Shown: piece after piece, positions 35,183 to 47,170 of the stretch
Numbering within the stretch: position 1 is the first letter of the stretch
Layout of the letters: each line of letters starts with the position of its first letter
NCBI RefSeq assembly: GCF_037126465.1
Contig: NC_088202.1
Coordinates: 89,756,160 to 89,820,159, forward strand
Length of the DNA: 64,000 nucleotides
Direction: 5' to 3'
Source: Ornithodoros turicata
Taxonomy: Eukaryota; Arthropoda; Arachnida; Ixodida; Argasidae
Program-made: the position numbers and the translations under genes
The notes under the pieces: generated by a model
Seen by the model: only the letters and a program-made list of their open reading frames with translations
The model's database searches: none
What the model was told of the DNA's origin: nothing

Positions 35183-36062
35183 TTGTGTGTTAAAAGATGG
35201 TCTGGATGTTGAGTTGAGGTGGCGTGGCGTAGCAAATTACTGAAAACTGCTCCATGAAGAAACCCTAGAAAACAATGTGAACCACTCACGTGGCAAGTAA
35301 ACCATCTAATGTTTCAAAGCCCAGTTTTTCTTCAACATTGAGAGCCAGGCGCATTCTCTTCTTACAGCTCACCAGGTCTTGATATTTGAGTCATTCGGTT
35401 TGGAAGTCTGAGCTTGGTTTCATCTTTGGTGGGCGCCTATGTGAAGCGACTACAAATAAAATTTAGCCCATTATTTACATTAAGCTTCATATTAAGCTAA
35501 ATTTAGCCCATTTCTATCAAAAGTCACTTTGTGATGAAAAGTGCCACATATTACAAAGGAATGGAAAAAATTAAGCTATGAGGAATGTTTTGATTGACAT
35601 GTAGAGACAGACTGCAGTGGAGGGACACACACAAGACATGCATTAATGGTTAGTTACTGCTCAAAGGCTGTGTATGGGCACTGTCTCTGGGTTCCAGGAT
35701 ACGTCCGGAAATATCTCAAAATCCCGGAACTACAAAAGTAGGCCGGGATTTCCAACAATAATTTTGAGGCTCAGGTGGCATTCACCATAGCGATGAGATG
35801 TTTATAATGGTGGAGGGCACTGTGTAGCTAGATTAAATGCCACACTTTGTATGGTTCTACAAGATATGCACAGAGGATAACCCATTGAACTTAAAATTTT
35901 GATGCTTTTTTTTTGTGCTTCATTAAAGAATTTTGTTAAGACGTCAAGATCATTGAACACCAACCTAAGGAAGCACATCAAGGTATAGCTATTGATGACT
36001 GGTATAATTTTGATGTATCAAAACTATTCAAAACGTCTTGTGCCACCCATTGGGGCATCACA
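35183..36062. other. Unassigned repeat-rich DNA
   Basis: No gene is seen. It includes an AAATTTAGCCCATT direct duplication near 35458-35516 and a CCCGGAA-type patch near 35720-35760 that may close the hAT-like element suggested at 34147. Confidence 0.4.
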
Positions 36063-36358
36063 ATCTCAGTTTCAGTTTATTTATTTAGCAACGCACAATA
36101 CACACATGATGCAATGGGGACTGCAAGGTTGACCCAGTAATGCAGTCCCGTTTACAAACACTTGTTCTAGCACAGTAACAATGGTCATGTGGAGCATGTA
36201 CAGTCAAGGACACATGGATAATATTTCTTAAACAACAAAGAACAATTAACTTTAAGTTACAACAGAATTGATAAGGAAGCAGCTACACGAATGAGGTGTA
36301 AAAGCAGCATGCCGACTGTATCGCGATGTGCAAAGTAACAAAAGAATGTAATCAGTGC

Positions 36359-39252
36359 CTATGACAAGGCGCACAAGTGTGCTTCCAGACGTCTACTAAA
36401 TTCACTTAAATTTGTGGAAGCCCGTATGTCGTAAGGTAAGGAATTCCAAACTTTTGGCCCCTGGCAAGCAATAGAGTACAACAAATAGTTTGTTCTCGGA
36501 GGGGGAACAGTAAGGGTATATGGATCTTTAAGCAATAAATAGGGTGAGGTATATAAAGAAACCTGCACGTGCTGAATGTTCATGCCATGAAATACCTTAA
36601 TTATCAAAATGCACAATCTTTGCTCAGCCAACTTATATACATCAAACAAAGACAATGCATTGAACGCAAACGTGACGCTGTCATTAAAATGTAAGGAAAG
36701 AATTACACGTAACGCACGTTTTTGCAAAATGCAGATTGGCCGCAATATAGTCTGATACGCAAGTCCATAAACTTCTATTGCATATCTGATATGAGATTCA
36801 ATCAATGATTTATATGTTAACAGCAAAAGTTGAACACGAAAAAGATAACGAAAGGAAAGTTAGGACAAAGAGACCTTAGCATCGATAAGGCATAGATCCC
36901 TGATGTAATATTTTGTCTCACGTGGGAGACAGGATCCCGCCAAGATAGGTGTTGGTGGAGTACAACTCCAAGGAACTTTATCGAAGTAACACGGGGTACG
37001 ATGTGGTTTGATAGCTTGAGACAATGGTACTGTGTGTCAATGGGTTTCGACATTGCAGAAAAGAGAATGTAATTTGTTTTGTTAATATTGGGAACAAGTT
37101 TATTTAAAGATAACTGTACACATCTTTCAAGTGTTGTATTAGCTTTGATAAAGAGAGCATTTATTGACTTATCTTCAACAAATATGTTATTGGTGTCATC
37201 TGCGTAGAGTATTGATGTCGACGTACCGGCTAAATAATCAGGGAGATCATTTATAAATAAAAGAAAAAGGAAAGGGCCCAGAATTGAACCCTGGGGGGTG
37301 CCAGGGGTACCAAGTGAAATCGAGGACATGTATGAGTGGTTGCCATCCAGGCTAACGTATTGGAGTCGGTTACTTAAAGAACTTTCTATAAGCTGCAAGG
37401 GGGTACCACGTACGCCATACCGGTCAAGTTTTCTGAGTAAGAGCTGATGGTTAATTAAATCAAATGCCTTACTGAGATCTATAAATATTCCCATCGTATA
37501 TATCTTCGAGTCAATGTTAATCCCAATTTTTTCTGTAATAGCAGCGAGCGCAGTGGTAGTGGATCTCCCTCTTCGAAATCCGTATTGGGATGCAGAGAGA
37601 AGTCTGTTGGCGATGAAGAATAGTCTATTTAGTATGATCCTTTCCATAACCTTGCTTAAAGCAGGGAGGACCGCGATCGGTCTGTAATTATTAGCCATTT
37701 GTCGATTACCTTTCTTGTAGACAGGTACAACTTTCGCGATTTTCAGCTCATGCGGGAATATTCCTTCTTGAAACAGGCCGTTCATTACTTCCGCCAATGG
37801 CGTTGATATCCAATAAGAAATGCGCTTTAGTAGTGAGATTGGAATATTATCGTGTCCGATTGATTTAGTTTGCCTACTTCTGTGGGATCTGTCGGGGTCA
37901 GAAAGAAGGTCACGGGATTGCGAAAAAAGAAAGTGGGGGCTGTTACGATCACATGGCAGACATGATATCTTATCAGTGATGTGTGTAAAATGTTGATTAA
38001 AAGCATCCGCTATCTGACCAGGCTCCGTAGCCAAGTCGCCTTTCTCATCAATTAGGGAGTTGATCTGAGTTCCTGTATGCCCTCTGTTTAAGGCAAGGTG
38101 GATTGCATTCCAAACTTTTTTGCCATCATTTCCTGCTTCTTGCAAAGTTCTTTCGAAGTACCTTGCCTTAGCTTCCTTTAAAAGTGTCTTTAAGATGTTG
38201 CTATACACTGCGTGTCTATGTCGCAAAGATGAGTTCAGTGGATAGCAACGACATTTTTTGTAAAGGTTACTTTTATGTTCAATACTTCTCAACAGTGCAC
38301 GTGAGATCCATGGATGTCGAGTAGAGTTCCTTCTCGAGCTAACGGCATTTCTCGAGGAGCTAGTTATAATGCCCTGTAACGTATTGTAAAAATATGTGAA
38401 TTTCTGAGAGCCCCTTTCCCACTCCGGAATGACCACTGAAAACGAGATAATTTCTCCTCAACTAGTTTATAGTTGATATGAGGCTTGGTGACAGTTGGGG
38501 CATAAGTCAGGCCTGGACAGTTGTTATTGCTTGTTAAAAAAATAATCTCATGATCAGATATATCACACGCTACAATGCCGCTAGATATTGGATTTTCTGC
38601 CAAGTTAGTTAAAATATGGTCCAATGCCGTGCCGTTCACGAAGTTTCCAAATCGCGTGTATGACGTTATGAGCTGTTTGTACCCATATGCACTGTAAATC
38701 TCACTGTATCTTTGTGTAATCGTATTACTTTTCAAGATGTCAATATTCAGGTCACCAATAACAAGTACTACATTCCTTTTGGTTTGCCAACACTGATACA
38801 GGAATCTATCAAGCTCGTCTAGGAATTGTGACAAGGAACCTGACGGGGAACGATAAAATACGCCGATAAGAAGTGGCACGTTACGGTGTAAACAAGCAGC
38901 CATAAATGCATGGGAAGTCTCAACAAAAAGCGTGTCACAAAAGCGGAACAGAAAACATGATGTCTTGCCTCACAGTATATTGGATACCTTCTCGAATATA
39001 AAGTGCGACACCTCCATGTTGTCCTATTTTCCTGTGAGAACTTTCGAAGTTAAAACCGGGCATAGAATAGTAGGAGTGGTTTGCGTCGTGCAACCACGTT
39101 TCAGAAAGAGCAAAAAATGACATTCCAGAATTTAGCGCGTTAATAACTGTACAGACTGTAGCTCGACGTAGTGCTTCGGAAGGCTCCCAGTAAACCACTA
39201 ATATCCCTAGGACATCCTTACAAGGTCGTGAACGTCCTGAATATCTGGACAT
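36359..39252 (-). pseudogene. Endonuclease-reverse transcriptase ORF2, frameshifted
   Basis: ORF2 polyprotein of the CR1-like element, which nicks target DNA and copies element RNA. The AP-type endonuclease shows SFFALSETWLHDANHS, VIGDLNIDIL, NGTALDHILTN and DISDHEIIFL. The reverse transcriptase shows KVVPVYKKGNR, NNYRPIAVLPALSKVMER, GFRRGRSTTTAL, FIDLSKAFDLINH, GTPQGSILGPFLFLLFIND and the catalytic ILYADDTN. The C-terminal part is at 36826-36359. The frame breaks near 38935, 38400 and 36820, and the endonuclease start is cut off by the insertion at 39186. All reverse-transcriptase catalytic residues survive, but the frame is broken, so the copy is dead. Confidence 0.9.
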
Positions 39253-40450
39253 CCATGCAATATCTGTGGGATGTCCCAGAACGACATTCGTGTTTCTATT
39301 TTATCGAGTAAATCACAGATGTCCTAGGTACGTCTGCGGGATATCGCGCTTTGGACATTTGAATGGAGGAAAAGCCTGGAGATCCCTTGGATACCCATGA
39401 AAGATCCCGTACACGAGATTTTGGGCACTGGTTGAACGTCACAGGAACGTCTCCAGGACGTTGACTGAAGATATGCTAATAAACGTGAAGTTTATGACAT
39501 CTTGTTCCGACAGCCACATTTTTGTTCTGCTTACAGCAAGCAAAAACTTCTGTAAACGTTAACTGGATGGGGGGAACAAGCAAAATTGTTATATATTTCT
39601 ACCGTTCGCGTGCTGCTAGCCGTGAAAGTATTTATCTATATTCGTAACGATCGTCAAGCAACAGTGGAATTTGATCACTTTTATAGCTCCTCTCAGCAGC
39701 TAATCCCATTTTAGACAATAGCTTGAATTAAAAACACAGTATCTGGCAGGAGGGAATGAGAGAAACGTTATTGGTTATACCATGTCTCTGCAGATTCACG
39801 GGTTAATTGCAAAGAAGCACCTCCTCACCGTTACAGGTGTATCACGGCCCAAATACGTAACGAACTTGCCCCAACGGCCTTTATTTTAGTATAAGCTCTG
39901 GGCATTCTGTCAGCATAAACCGTTGTGAATGCTCCCTTCAAATTCGCGTACACGGTAGAGGGGACAAAAAGGGAGCCTGCTCTTCTTTTTAGGGTGGAAG
40001 CACGTGTGGTAGCATGGTCAGCCTTGGTGGACCGTACGTCAGAGTTTGGTCGAACGCTGGCGGGGCTTACTACATTCCCTGAATTTTTGACCTGTTGTTG
40101 ATGTTCGAGGCATTTATTTCAACACGCTCACTTAAAAATTAACATTGTACATAATACGTATGCAAATACATATATATTTACATACATATCAGAGTGGTGT
40201 TGTCCTGTCAGATATGTACAACTAAAAGCAAGTGCATGTTTGGACCTGCTTGCATGATGTCCCACGTACGTCCATATATCCTAAAAAGACGTTCCCGGGA
40301 TATTCGCAGGATCTACAAATGACAAAGAAGTGCTAGTCCACAGAACGTCTCGGGGATGTAAATGGGCTCTGTGGCAAAGTCCGTGGGATATCCAAACGTC
40401 CGAAATAGGATATCCTGTAGACGTTTTCTGGATATATATGGTTTGCTGGG
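39186..40450. repeat. GGACGTCC-rich terminal-inverted-repeat element, copy B
   Basis: A 1265 bp element with ends CCCAGTAAACCACTAATATC and, in reverse complement, CCCAGCAAACCATATATATC, flanked by CT on both sides. Its arms carry the same units (GGACATCC, GGATATCC, ACGTCC) as copy A at 24141-25487. It interrupts the endonuclease frame of the CR1-like element directly after the codons for MHLNIRS, so it moved as a unit after that element had inserted. No transposase frame. Confidence 0.8.
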
Positions 40451-40639
40451 CTGCGAATATTTAAATGCATGATAGAGTGGGATGATTTTGTTAGAACATG
40501 TTGAAACTCATCTAATGCTATGGATACCATCCTAAACCTTAAGAACGAAAAAAAGGAAGAAAGGACAATATAGTAGAAAGTGACAGGACCGCTATGGGGA
40601 CTGCGTCACAGCCCGTTGAGGTCAGATTTATTCGAGATC

Positions 40640-41240
40640 CGCTTTGCTTTAGAGCCCTCTTTTTCCCTTACATATATGTGGCCATTTCTGACCCAAACGT
40701 AAGAATAATTGTTTTCCTTTGCAAACTGTCTGGTTTCCCAGAGCAGTGCTTTGTTGGAGGCAGTTAGGTTTTCGCAAATAAAGGGACGGTTGCAATCAGC
40801 GTTCTCACTATCGGGCCGTCTTTGTTTTAGTTTTGATCGATTTTCCAGCCACGTATCTCTGATCTGCGTATCTTTAAATCGTATAAGAATAGGTGCCGAA
40901 CGACCCTCCTTTGCTGGTAGTCGGTGCGCAGCCTCTATATCCTGTTTTGATAGCAGGGGTACCTGTAGTATGGAAGCGACACTGTTTATGATAAGAAGAA
41001 TGTCTTCATTTTGTTTCTCTGGGATAGGTCACGAATTTCTAGATTTAAACGGCGCTGATACTCTTCGAGACCTGCCACAGTTCTTCTTAGCATAGATATT
41101 TCACCGTTGGCCTTATCAAGCTCTTGTCGTAGTGTTCCTATGTTTTCCTCCAGGGTGCTAAGCGCAGTACTATTGCAGTTTACGCGGCCTTCTAGCTCAT
41201 GATGACTACAGTAGAGAGAGCCTCAAATTTAGACTCGAGT
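40640..41240 (-). pseudogene. ORF1 remnant of the CR1-like element
   Basis: On the minus strand this region encodes a coiled-coil segment (GTLRQELDKANGEISMLRR, LEEYQRRLNLEIRDLSQ) followed by a nucleic-acid-binding C-terminal domain: APILIRFKDTQIRDTWLENR, then NRPFICENLTASNKALLWE and YVWVRNGHIYV. This order matches the RNA-chaperone ORF1 protein of CR1/jockey-type elements. There is a frame break near 41030 and the N-terminus is lost at the Gypsy junction. Confidence 0.75.
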
Positions 41241-41261
41241 GTCACCATTTTCTCTAGTACT

Positions 41262-44200
41262 TCTGACGTCTTATTCCCGTTACGACTCTGTTATCAGTGG
41301 TAGGTTGGCTAAGAAGCTTCGCAAGGTGCAAACGAAGTGGGATGAGCCTGACATCGGCACTGCTGGTGGACACGTCGTAACACCGACTGGCCGATGCACG
41401 GCAGTCATACAAGTGCGTGACATCCAGTACGTCGTCAGCTTTGCCGTCTTGCCGAACTGCCCACGGGATGCAATACTCGGAATGGACTTTTTAGTCGAAA
41501 ACGAAGCAATCATCGACTTCACAAATGGAGTTATGTCTTTTAAAACTCTGGAAACAGCAGAAGACAAGTGGTGGGCACGAATAACCCCGAAGAAACGCGC
41601 AAACACGGACGTAACCGCCGTGACGACTCAGCACGTCAACCTGCCTCCCTTGTCGTCAGTCCTTGTGACCGCTACGTGCGACAAGCACCAACTGGCTGTT
41701 TGTTGACTGAAGGCAACACGCAGCTTCTCCTCGAACGAGGAATTGGGATAGCAAGAGGAATTGTGCCCGTAAGAAACGGAATTATCGAACTCCTGGTCAC
41801 AAATTTTCGCCCGGAGCCACAACACACAGCACAAAGATAGCAGCCATCGTAGACCAATACTCCACCACGGATGTTTGCCTGATGGACACTGCTCGCATCG
41901 CGGTCACCACGGAACACGAGGCCGGATATTTCGACGTAAACCCTCAACTCAATACAACTCAAAAGCAAACCCTTCTCCAGATGCTCAACGATTTCAGTGA
42001 CTGCTTCGCTGCATCGTCGAAAGTAAGACAAACACCCATTGCGAAGCACCGCATCATCGTCGACGAAAAGGCCCGTCCAATTCACCGCATGCCATACCGG
42101 GTCTCCTGCAAAGAGCGAGAAATGATCCAAACGCAAGTAGAAGAGATGCTAAGAGATGACATTATCCAGCCGTCGACCAGTCCGTGGGCATCGCCGGTGG
42201 TACTAGTGAAGAAGAAGGACGGACCACTCAGGTTCTGCGTCGACTACCGGAAACTCAATGAGATAACGAAGAAGGACGTCTACCCGTTACCGCGCATCGA
42301 CGACACGCTCGATCACCTTCAAAACGCAAAATTTTTCTCTTCCATGGACCTCAAGACAGGGTACTGGCAAATTGAAGTCGAAGAATGGGACCGTGAGAAG
42401 ACTGCCTTCGTCACTCCGGATGGACTTTTCGAATTCAAGGTTATGCCTTTCGGCCTTTGCACAGCACCAGCGACGTTCCAGCGTGTTATGGATACAGTTC
42501 TCGCCGGGTTGAAGTGGCAAACCTGCCTGGTGTACCTCGACGATGTTGTCTTCTTCGCAAGAACATTCTAAGAACATGTTGAACGGCTAAAGCAAGTCCT
42601 CGAGGCTATCAGAACTGCAGGGCGGATGTTGAAGCCTCAGAAGTGTCAATTCGGCTACGAGGAACTCAGATTTCTCGGCCATCTCGTGAGCAGTGACGGC
42701 GTACACCCCGACCCTGATAAGACGGCGGCCATCGCAAATTACCCTGTTCCTTCTAACGTGAAAGACGTTCGAAGCTTTCTTGGCCTTTGCGCCTACTACC
42801 GACGGTTCATTCCGAACTTTTCAAGAATTGCGTCACCCCTGAATGCCCTCACGACGGACGGATCCATGTTTATCTGGAGTGAAGCCCAGCATCAGGCGTT
42901 TGATGAATTGAAGACGCGTCTACAGACTGCACCCGTGCTTGCCCACTTCGATCCAAACGCCGAAACAGAAATACATACCGACGCAAGCAACAATGGTCTA
43001 GGAGCCGTGCTCGTTCAACTTTACGACGGCCTCGAATGTGTCATCGCTTACGCAAGCAGAACGCTAACCAAGGCAGAGAAGAACTATTCGACGACCGAAA
43101 AAGAGTGCCTTGCACTCATATGGGCCATCACAAAGTTGCGTCCCTACCTATACGGACGGCCATTAAAGGTGGTAACAGACCACTATTCTCTGTGCTGGCT
43201 GGCTGGTTTAAGGGACCCCTCAGGACGCCTAGCGAGATGGAGCCTCCGATTACAGGAGTATGATGTAACCGTCACTTACAAGTCAGGAAGAAAACACAAC
43301 CACGCCGATTGCCTGTCCCGAGCACCACTCCAGCGACAGGACAACAGCCTCAAGGACGACGACGCCTTCCTCGGTCTAATGAGCGCGACTACCATGTCTA
43401 CCAAGCAGAACAACGACCCCGAATTGAAGACGCTCGTCGACTATCTGCAGGACCGCGCCGACAATGTTCCTCCCATCTTCAGAAGATCACTCCCAAGTTT
43501 CTCCCTACGTAATGGTGTCCTCTACAAAGAAAACCACGCACCACAAGGCGCTACGTGGCTTCTCGTTGTGCCTGGGGACATGCGCATCGAGATTCTTGAA
43601 TCCTGCCACTACGAACCGTCATCAGGTCATTTGGGATACAGCCGGACACTGGCCCGTATAAGGGAAAAGTACTACTGGCCAAAACTGGCCAAGACCGTAC
43701 ACCACTATGTAAGGACGGGCCGGGAATGCTAACGACAAAGAACGCCGCCGGTATGACCTTCTGGGTACCTTCAGCCAATCGCACCGCCGTCGGCGCCGTT
43801 CGAGCAGATTGGGATGGATCTACTCGGGCACTTCCCACGTTCGTCTTCCAGAAATCGTTGGATAATCGTCGCCACTGACTACCTGACACGCTATGCTGAG
43901 ACTAAGGCACTTCCACAGGGCACAGCAACAGAAGTGGCAAAGTTCTTCATCGAGAACATCGTACTATGGCACGGAGCTCCGACTGCCTTAATCACCGATA
44001 GGGGAACGGCATTTACAAGCAGGCTAACACAAGGAATCCTTCGACTCAGCCACACCGTTCACCAGAGGACAACGGCGTACCATCCGCAGACGAACGGGCT
44101 CACCGAACGCCTAAACAAAACCCTTGCCGACACGATTTTGATGTACGTTGACGTCGAGCACAAGACATGGGAAGAAATACTGCCTTACATCACGTTTGCC

Positions 44201-44650
44201 TATAACACGGTTGTACAGGAAACAACGGGATTCACACCGTTCCGCCTTGCACACGGCCATGACGCACCGACTATGATGGACGCAATGCTGCCCCACGAAC
44301 CCAGTGATGTGGAAAACGATGCTCTGGACTTCACACAGCGAGCAGAAGAAGCCCGCCAGCTGGCCAGACTACGCATTGGTCAACAACAACGCGTCGATGA
44401 AAGAAGATACTATTTGCGCCGACGAGACGTACGCTTCAGTCCAGGCGACTTGGTATGGGTTTGGACGCCGATTCGACGACGAGGCCTGAGCGAGAAGCTA
44501 CTGAAGCGGTACTTCGGTCCCTACAAAGTACTTCGACGCATTGGAGACCTGGATTACGAAGTGGTACCTGAGGGCAGTGTTCCCTCTCGACGACCCCCGA
44601 GGACTGAAATAGTTCACGTCGTTCGACTCAAGCCGTACTACAGCAGGTAG
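41262..44650 (+). pseudogene. Gypsy pol polyprotein, broken by stops and a frameshift
   Basis: Remnant pol gene of an LTR retrotransposon. The protease part (41262-41706) retains YDSVISGRLAKKL and AILGMDFL but lacks the start of the active-site loop. The reverse transcriptase begins at 41882 and shows SPWASPVVLVKKKDG, VDYRKLN and the catalytic VYLDDVVFF. RNase H shows IHTDASNNGLGAVL. The integrase keeps a zinc-binding remnant (SGHLGYSRTLARIREKYYW) and acidic catalytic residues in IGMDLLG, ALITDRGTAF and TNGLTERLNKT. From 41882 to 44650 the frame is constant except for TAA at 42569, TAA at 43730 and a TGA shortly after, about 43763. The protease-RT linker is frameshifted. Confidence 0.88.
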
Positions 44651-45040
44651 CGCTGAAGACTGGCTGGAAAGAGACAACATGAAAAAAAAAAAAAAAGAGG
44701 AGAAGAAACGGCATCGAGACGATGCCACGTCTACGGATGGGGCAATGCCATGAATCATCATCGCGAAACTTCCAGGGCAGGCACGAAACGGTACATCTCA
44801 TCCCGGCGCATGCTGAAGAAGAAGCTTCCAGACACATCGCCTGCTCTCTGGCAAACGCATGTGCTGTTTCTAGACTTTTCGGCGCGACGCTTAAATGCTT
44901 GTGCGCTCCAAGCTGGAGCATTCATTCTTTGGACTCAGTTGTGTTCAGAGAGCTATCACTCTTGTGTTTTGCTACCAAGTAGTCCAATAAACCGTTAGCT
45001 GTTTATTCGACGACTTGACGACCCATTTCGCTTCGTGACA
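41262..45040 (+). mobile_element. Gypsy (Ty3-type) LTR retrotransposon, 5'-truncated
   Basis: Carries protease, reverse transcriptase, RNase H and integrase in Gypsy order, followed by an A/G-rich polypurine-like tract (about 44682-44709) and a putative 3' LTR ending TTCGTGACA at 45040. That LTR has AATAAA near 44986. No 5' LTR, primer site or gag is present: the left edge at about 41262 falls inside the protease, directly against the CR1-like ORF1. The LTR start could not be fixed because there is no second copy to compare. Confidence 0.85.
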
Positions 45041-45075
45041 ATAACATACAAAAAAATAAAAACGAACACATTTAT

Positions 45076-45124
45076 TTACACATGCATGTCTGGGACAATG
45101 ATGTCCTCTTGATGGTAGTGATAC
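45076..45124 (-). CDS. Possible terminal exon of an unidentified gene
   Basis: On the minus strand a polypyrimidine tract and CAG acceptor (TTTTTTTTTCAG) precede a 49-base segment that reads YHYHQEDIIVPDMHV and stop in one phase. The TAA stop is overlapped by a poly(A) signal (TAAATAAATG). This arrangement is what a last exon looks like. The peptide is charged and unlike the translated repeats around it, but I do not recognise the protein and found no upstream exon between 45130 and 50300. The Gypsy 3' end lies 36 bases further on, in its 3' flank. A chance occurrence is quite possible. Confidence 0.3.
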
Positions 45125-45366
45125 CTGAAAAAAAAAATGGAAAAATTTTTATTGAGTGTCTCTTATTGAGTATATTCGGCACAGAGTTGATCAGGCTTAG
45201 CAAAATGCATACTTGTGAACACACCATATTGTGGAACCCTTGTAAGCACAAGGACATTTTCACACAGCACATAGGTAACAAACTCACACAATCTGCTATG
45301 TGGCTTGCGCTGCTGGGAGCAACCACCTTACATGTACTACATGAGACCAAAGGATTTTTGGAAATA

Positions 45367-45491
45367 CCGTATTTTCACGCACATTAGCCGCCCCGCAGAT
45401 ACGTAAGCCGCAGGTCACCGTTTTTCCCGCACCGGGGAAGACCTTCGGCGCATAAGCACATAAGCTGCACATTATATGCATGAAAATACGG
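45367..45491. repeat. 125 bp palindromic MITE with TA duplication
   Basis: The ends are CCGTATTTTCACGCA and, in reverse complement, CCGTATTTTCATGCA, one mismatch in 15. TA stands on both sides (45365-45366 and 45492-45493). The centre holds further inverted words (GCCGCCCCGCAGATACGTAAG). No coding capacity. A TA target suggests a mariner/Tc1-related origin. Confidence 0.7.
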
Positions 45492-45559
45492 TATGTTAGC
45501 CAGTATAAGCAGGAAAATCGTCCTGCCGCTCTTACATTTGGAGACTGTTCTGACCTTGT

Positions 45560-47170
45560 TTCGGACCTAATTAGGGTGAGCAACATTTTTGCAGCTCACT
45601 TCAGTTCTTGTTATTCATTTACTACCTCTAGGTTTGCATCTGATGCTAGCATACAGTGCAACGACAGTCTTCCTCTTGCTGCTGTGATCATGAGGTCCTT
45701 ACAGCAATTAAAAAGCTAAAATCTAAAACTACACTGGTATCGATGGAGTTCCTAACTTCACTGTTGTCAAGGGTTGTGTTGGGCTGCTGGAACACGTTCT
45801 CATTCATATTTTCAAGTTATCTTTGCAAGCTGGAATATATCCTAGCAGTTGGAAGTTAGCTGTTATTGTACCTGTTTTCAAGTCTGGTGATCCGTGTGTT
45901 GTTAACAACTACCACCCAGTGTCCCTGTTATGTGCATTTTCGATAGTGTTTGAGATTGTTATCTATGCTCATTGTTACCACTCTTTCTGTAACAAAATTT
46001 GTATGAAGCAATATGGTTTTACAAGAGGGAGGTCAGTTGAATCTAATCTATGCATCTTTTATAACTACACTGCCCCACTTGTCTGTAATCAGCAACAAGT
46101 AGACACTGTTTACTTTGTCCTTACGAAAGCGTTTGATTGCGTAGTTCGTGACACACTTATTTTGAAAGTGAGTCAATATAGACCCTGCAACCGTTACTGT
46201 GTGTGGTGAAAAAGCTACCTTAGAGGTTAGAGTAGGTAGTGAGCACTCATCTCCGTTCCATTCTCTGTCAAGGCTACCACAAGGTAGCAACCTGAGTCCT
46301 CTTTATTTCTTTTTAATGATATTGTTAATGTTGTGAAGTATTGTGAGACTCTGTTGTACGCCTTTATCAAAATCTTGCGTTTCATATCTTCTAGTGCCGA
46401 TTGTGCTTCTCTTCAAATGGACATTGATTTGATCAATGGCTGGTGTAATGCACACGACCTGTGTTTAAATACTGTAAAAACTAAGATTGTATCTTTCACC
46501 AGAAAGCGTTCAAACGCTGCTGTATGATTATTCCTTAGAAGGTGTGCAGATACAACGTGTTGAAGTTGTGCGTGACCTTAGTTTGATTTTTGACAGTGCC
46601 TTAAGGTTTCACCAACACGTTTCGCACGGCTCCTGCATGACGATGTTGGGCTTCATAAATCATGTTTCATGGCACTTCTCACACACATTTTCATATCTGT
46701 TTGTTCTACAGCCTCGTTCGTAGGAAGCTTGAGTTTTCATCCGTCGTGTGAAACAATATATCACATTCCCAATCTGATTATTTGGAAAGCGTGCGAAAGA
46801 AATTTATTAGAATTATTTGCGATAAATTCTTGAACAGAGCGTGGTACTATGAATATCATAATCTGTTATCAAAGCTGGGTATTGTATCCATAAGTAAACG
46901 TCATTATCTTCGGGACATGACATTTCTGCACAAGCTTATAATGGCACCGCTGATGCGCCGTTATCTTTTACATGCCACTGATATTCGTATTCCATCCGGA
47001 TGAAGTAGATTCCCGTCTATCTTTTACCCATCTCCTCGTGACTTATCGGCATGTATTTCCTCTGTTGTTCGCCTTCAATGTCGGTACAATCACTTGAAGT
47101 GTGAAGATATCGATATATTTGCGTATCTTTCTTCATTCATTTCCTGTGTGACAAGCATTTACAGGTAGCA
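45560..47170 (+). pseudogene. Decayed non-LTR reverse transcriptase
   Basis: Fragments of a jockey-like reverse transcriptase lie in order on the plus strand: AGIYPSSWKLAVIVPVFKSG with a following NNYHPVSLL (about 45823-45950), KQYGFTRGRSVESNL (about 46005), a palm remnant with TKAFDCVVRD (about 46120), CLNTVKTKIVSFTRKRS (about 46460), then ESVRKKFIRIICDKF and LHKLIMAPLMRR up to about 46960. There are many stops and frameshifts, and the catalytic YADD is gone. A further scrap (ECVQKKFIRIMYNSV) recurs near 48714-48763. Confidence 0.8.

Larger units (their letters stand above)
36063..41240 (-). mobile_element. CR1/L2-like non-LTR retrotransposon, split by an insertion
   Basis: A long non-LTR element on the minus strand. 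In its own order it has an ORF1 remnant (41240-40640), an endonuclease start (about 40530-40451), a foreign 1.27 kb insertion (40450-39186), the rest of the endonuclease (39185-38390) and the reverse transcriptase (38436-36359). A 3' untranslated region ends in GCTAAATAAATAAACTGAAA at about 36066. The simple-repeat 3' tail fits CR1/L2-type elements. The 5' end is missing: ORF1 stops abruptly at about 41240-41262, where a Gypsy element begins in the opposite direction. Clade assignment is by eye only. Confidence 0.85.

Noticed and set aside
41568..41840. 90-codon plus-strand frame overlapping the Gypsy protease end
   Set aside because: Out-of-frame reading of the protease-reverse transcriptase linker; no separate protein.
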